Shown here: piece after piece, positions 52,870 through 54,808 of the stretch | How the letters are laid out: each line of letters starts with the position of its first letter | Numbering within the stretch: the stretch's first letter is position 1 | Assembly (NCBI GenBank): GCA_964512675.1 | Contig: CAZEJR010000015.1 | Span: 1 to 54,808 of the forward strand | DNA: 54,808 nucleotides | Direction of reading: 5' to 3' | Source of the DNA: A07HB70 sp964512675 | GTDB lineage: Archaea > Halobacteriota > Halobacteria > Halobacteriales > Haloferacaceae | The notes under the pieces: generated by a model | The model's input: only the letters and a program-made list of their open reading frames with translations | Told to the model about the DNA's origin: nothing | Databases searched by the model: none | Translations under genes and position numbers: made by a program

Positions 52870-54105
52870 ATGAACGGAAACGAGTTCGGGCGGCTCTTCC
52901 GCCTGTCGACCTACGGCGAGAGTCACGGTCCGGGGATGGGCTGTGTCGTCTCCGGCTGTCCCGCGGGGGTCGAACTCGACGAGGAGACGATCCAGCGCGA
53001 GCTCGACCGGCGCAAGCCCGGCCAGTCGATGATCACCACCTCGCGCGGCGAACCCGACGAGGTGACGATCAACTCCGGGCTCCAGGAGGGCCACACGACC
53101 GGGACGCCGATCGGGATGACGATCCAGAACAAGGACGCCCGTTCGGGCAAGTACGAGCCGTTCGTCACGGCGCCGCGGCCGAGCCACGGCGACTACACCT
53201 ACTCCGCGAAGTTCGGCACACGCAACTGGGGCGGCGGCGGGCGGTCGTCGGCCCGCGAGACGGTGAACTGGGTCGCCGCCGGGGCGATAGCGGGCGCGGT
53301 GCTGGACCAGTCCGACCACGACGTCCAGGTGAAGGCCCACGTCAACCGCATCGGCGACATCGAGGCGCCGGAGGTGAGCTTCGAGGAGATGGTCGACCAC
53401 GCCGAGGAGAACGAGGTGCGGTGTGCTCACCCCGAAACCGCGGCGCGGATGCGTGACGCGATCGACCGGTACCAGCAGGAGGGCGACTCGATCGGCGGGT
53501 CGGTCGAGTTCGAGGTGCGGGGTGTCCCTCGCGGTCTCGGCGCACCACGGTTCGACTCCGTCCCCGCTCGTCTGGGCCGGGCGATGATGGCTGTCCCGGC
53601 GACGACGGCGTTCGAGTACGGGCTCGGCCGCGATGCCGCCGAGTGGCGCGGCCACGACCGCAACGAGAACTGGACGCTCGCCGGGCGCGAGGACGCCCCG
53701 GAGGACGTCGTCGCCGAGCCGGGCGACCCGGTGCCGGTCGGAAACGACCACGGCGGCCTCCAGGGCGGCATCACGACCGGCGAGCCGATCTACGGCGAGG
53801 TGACGTGGCACGCACCGACCTCGATCCCGAAGGAGCAGCGCACGGTCGACTGGGAGACGGGCGAGGAGAAGGCCGCACAGGTCGTCGGCAGACACGACCC
53901 GTCGCTCCCGCCGCGTGCGGTACCGGTGGTGGAGGCGATGCTCAGGGTCACCGTCTTGGACTTCATGCTCCTCGGCGGACGGATCCACCCCGACCGTCTC
54001 GACGGGCGCTCCGGCGAGTACGACACCGACTACCACCCGTCGAGCCCGCGGACCGACCCCGACGAGGCGGCGTCGTCGGCCCGGCCCGTCGACCCCGACG
54101 ACTGA
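52870..54105 (+). CDS. aroC: Chorismate synthase
   Basis: A 411-residue FMN-dependent lyase, the last common step to chorismate. FRLSTYGESHGPGMGCVVSG (first signature with catalytic His), RRKPGQSMITTSRGEPDEV, FVTAPRPSHGDYTYSAKFGT, RNWGGGGRSSARETVNWVAA (GGRxSARET), NDHGGLQGGITTGEPI and GRHDPSLPPRAVPVVEAM (third signature) are intact. The last 40 residues (YHPSSPRTDPDEAASSARPV) are an acidic tail beyond the usual about 365-residue core. The reduced FMN cofactor ties it to riboflavin supply. Confidence 0.96.
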   Translation: MNGNEFGRLFRLSTYGESHGPGMGCVVSGCPAGVELDEETIQRELDRRKPGQSMITTSRGEPDEVTINSGLQEGHTTGTPIGMTIQNKDARSGKYEPFVTAPRPSHGDYTYSAKFGTRNWGGGGRSSARETVNWVAAGAIAGAVLDQSDHDVQVKAHVNRIGDIEAPEVSFEEMVDHAEENEVRCAHPETAARMRDAIDRYQQEGDSIGGSVEFEVRGVPRGLGAPRFDSVPARLGRAMMAVPATTAFEYGLGRDAAEWRGHDRNENWTLAGREDAPEDVVAEPGDPVPVGNDHGGLQGGITTGEPIYGEVTWHAPTSIPKEQRTVDWETGEEKAAQVVGRHDPSLPPRAVPVVEAMLRVTVLDFMLLGGRIHPDRLDGRSGEYDTDYHPSSPRTDPDEAASSARPVDPDD

Positions 54106-54194
54106 CCGGACGCCCCGCTCCAGGCACACGCGACCGGCGTCCAGAGCCGTCGGGGCGCCGATCCTCACGATCTATCATCGAGATGGCACAGCAA

Positions 54195-54204
54195 CTCATA
54201 TAGG
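54195..54204 (+). promoter_or_regulatory. TATA-like element of the oxidoreductase operon
   Basis: ctcatatagg, about 50 nt before ATG 54253; predicts a leader of about 25 nt. Confidence 0.5.
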
Positions 54205-54252
54205 TAGCGGTCGGCAACCATCTAGCGGTGGCCTTCACGGGCCGATTCATCT

Positions 54253-54808
54253 ATGACAGACGACGAACTCATCTGGCGGGTCGCCGGCGGCTCGGGCGAC
54301 GGTATCGCCTCGACGAGCCAGAACTTCGCAAAGGCGCTGATGCGCTCCGGCCTCCACGTGTTCACGCACCGCCACTACCCGTCGCGCATCCGCGGTGGGC
54401 ACACGTACACGGAGGTACGAGCGTCGTCGGCGCCGGTACGCTCGCGCGGCGACGGCTACAACTTCCTCCTCGCGCTGGGCGACTCCTTCGCACGGAACCC
54501 CCGCGAGGGCGCCTACTACGGCAACGAGGAGGCGAAGCCGCTGGCCGAGAATCTCGACGACCTCCGGGAGGGCGGCGTCATCGTCTACGACTCTGGCCTC
54601 CTCGACGAGGACGCGGTCGCCGACCTCGACGAGCGCGCCGAGGCGAACGACTGGCACGTCTTCCCGGTCGACCTCCGGTCGATGGCCCGCGAACACGGCC
54701 GCGAGGTGATGCGCAACACCGCCGGCGTGGCCTGTACCTGCGCCATCACCGGTATCGAGCCGGAGACGATCAAGTCGATGATGCGGGACGCGATGCCGGA
54801 GAAGATCC
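54253..54808 (+). CDS. 2-oxoacid:ferredoxin oxidoreductase alpha subunit, N-terminal part (cut by window edge)
   Basis: The first 185 residues of an alpha subunit that starts with the gamma domain (ELIWRVAGGSGDGIASTSQN, then HRHYPSRIRGGHTYTEVRAS), as in archaeal KorA-type enzymes. These oxidise 2-oxoglutarate or another 2-oxoacid with CoA, passing electrons to ferredoxin. GGSGDGI (glycine loop) and PSRIRGG are the family landmarks; VACTCAITGIEPETI comes before the cut. The beta subunit would be expected downstream. Specificity (2-oxoglutarate, pyruvate or branched chain) cannot be told from this part. ATG 54253. Confidence 0.9.
   Translation, partial: MTDDELIWRVAGGSGDGIASTSQNFAKALMRSGLHVFTHRHYPSRIRGGHTYTEVRASSAPVRSRGDGYNFLLALGDSFARNPREGAYYGNEEAKPLAENLDDLREGGVIVYDSGLLDEDAVADLDERAEANDWHVFPVDLRSMAREHGREVMRNTAGVACTCAITGIEPETIKSMMRDAMPEKI

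Overview
The window comes from an extremely halophilic archaeon (class Halobacteria). The evidence is very high GC with GC-rich third codon positions, strongly acidic predicted proteins, a bacteriorhodopsin, a Bat-type HTH regulator, a fused FolC-FolP, euryarchaeal RPA/RPAP genes, Cdc48-type AAA ATPases, and TATA-like elements about 25-30 nt upstream of many start codons (leaderless or short-leader transcripts). I see no rRNA, tRNA, CRISPR array or insertion sequence. I cannot name the genus from the sequence.

Region 1 (about 1-18.8 kb) is dominated by tetrahydrofolate (THF) one-carbon metabolism and uptake or breakdown of methylated osmolytes. It holds formate-THF ligase (partial), the FolCP fusion, a BCCT betaine-type transporter, a UspA protein, threonine/serine dehydratase, two long flavoproteins of the dimethylglycine/sarcosine dehydrogenase type with C-terminal GcvT domains, a metallo-deacylase, an HTH-like protein, methylene-THF reductase, a DMSP-demethylase-like (DmdA) GcvT-fold protein and dihydrofolate reductase. 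Region 2 (18.9-23.1 kb) adds a Bat-like regulator and a pabB-pabA-pabC operon for p-aminobenzoate, a folate precursor. Together these suggest import of a methylated osmolyte, transfer of its methyl groups to THF, and local synthesis of the folate cofactor. This is the most interesting system in the window.

Region 3 (23.1-29 kb) has a histidine-kinase remnant, a FUN14-family membrane protein, SBDS, an archaeal riboflavin reductase with a zinc-ribbon partner, bacteriorhodopsin and a Cdc48-like ATPase whose first ATPase domain looks catalytically degenerate. Region 4 (29-42.8 kb) holds a glycosyltransferase, the rpa-rpap-phosphoesterase operon, a membrane histidine kinase, an 856-bp stretch without a convincing gene, an Lhr-type helicase and a second, canonical Cdc48. 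Region 5 (42.8-54.8 kb) is rich in aromatic amino-acid genes (archaeal shikimate kinase, chorismate mutase, TyrA, EPSP synthase, chorismate synthase), mixed with SurE, an Rsm22-like methyltransferase, an M24 peptidase and an iron-type alcohol dehydrogenase. It ends in a partial 2-oxoacid:ferredoxin oxidoreductase alpha subunit. Chorismate made by these genes also feeds the pab operon.

A genome-structure feature stands out. Seven convergent gene pairs overlap by exactly four bases; six of them share the palindrome CTAG as stop codon on both strands, although CTAG is otherwise scarce in the window.
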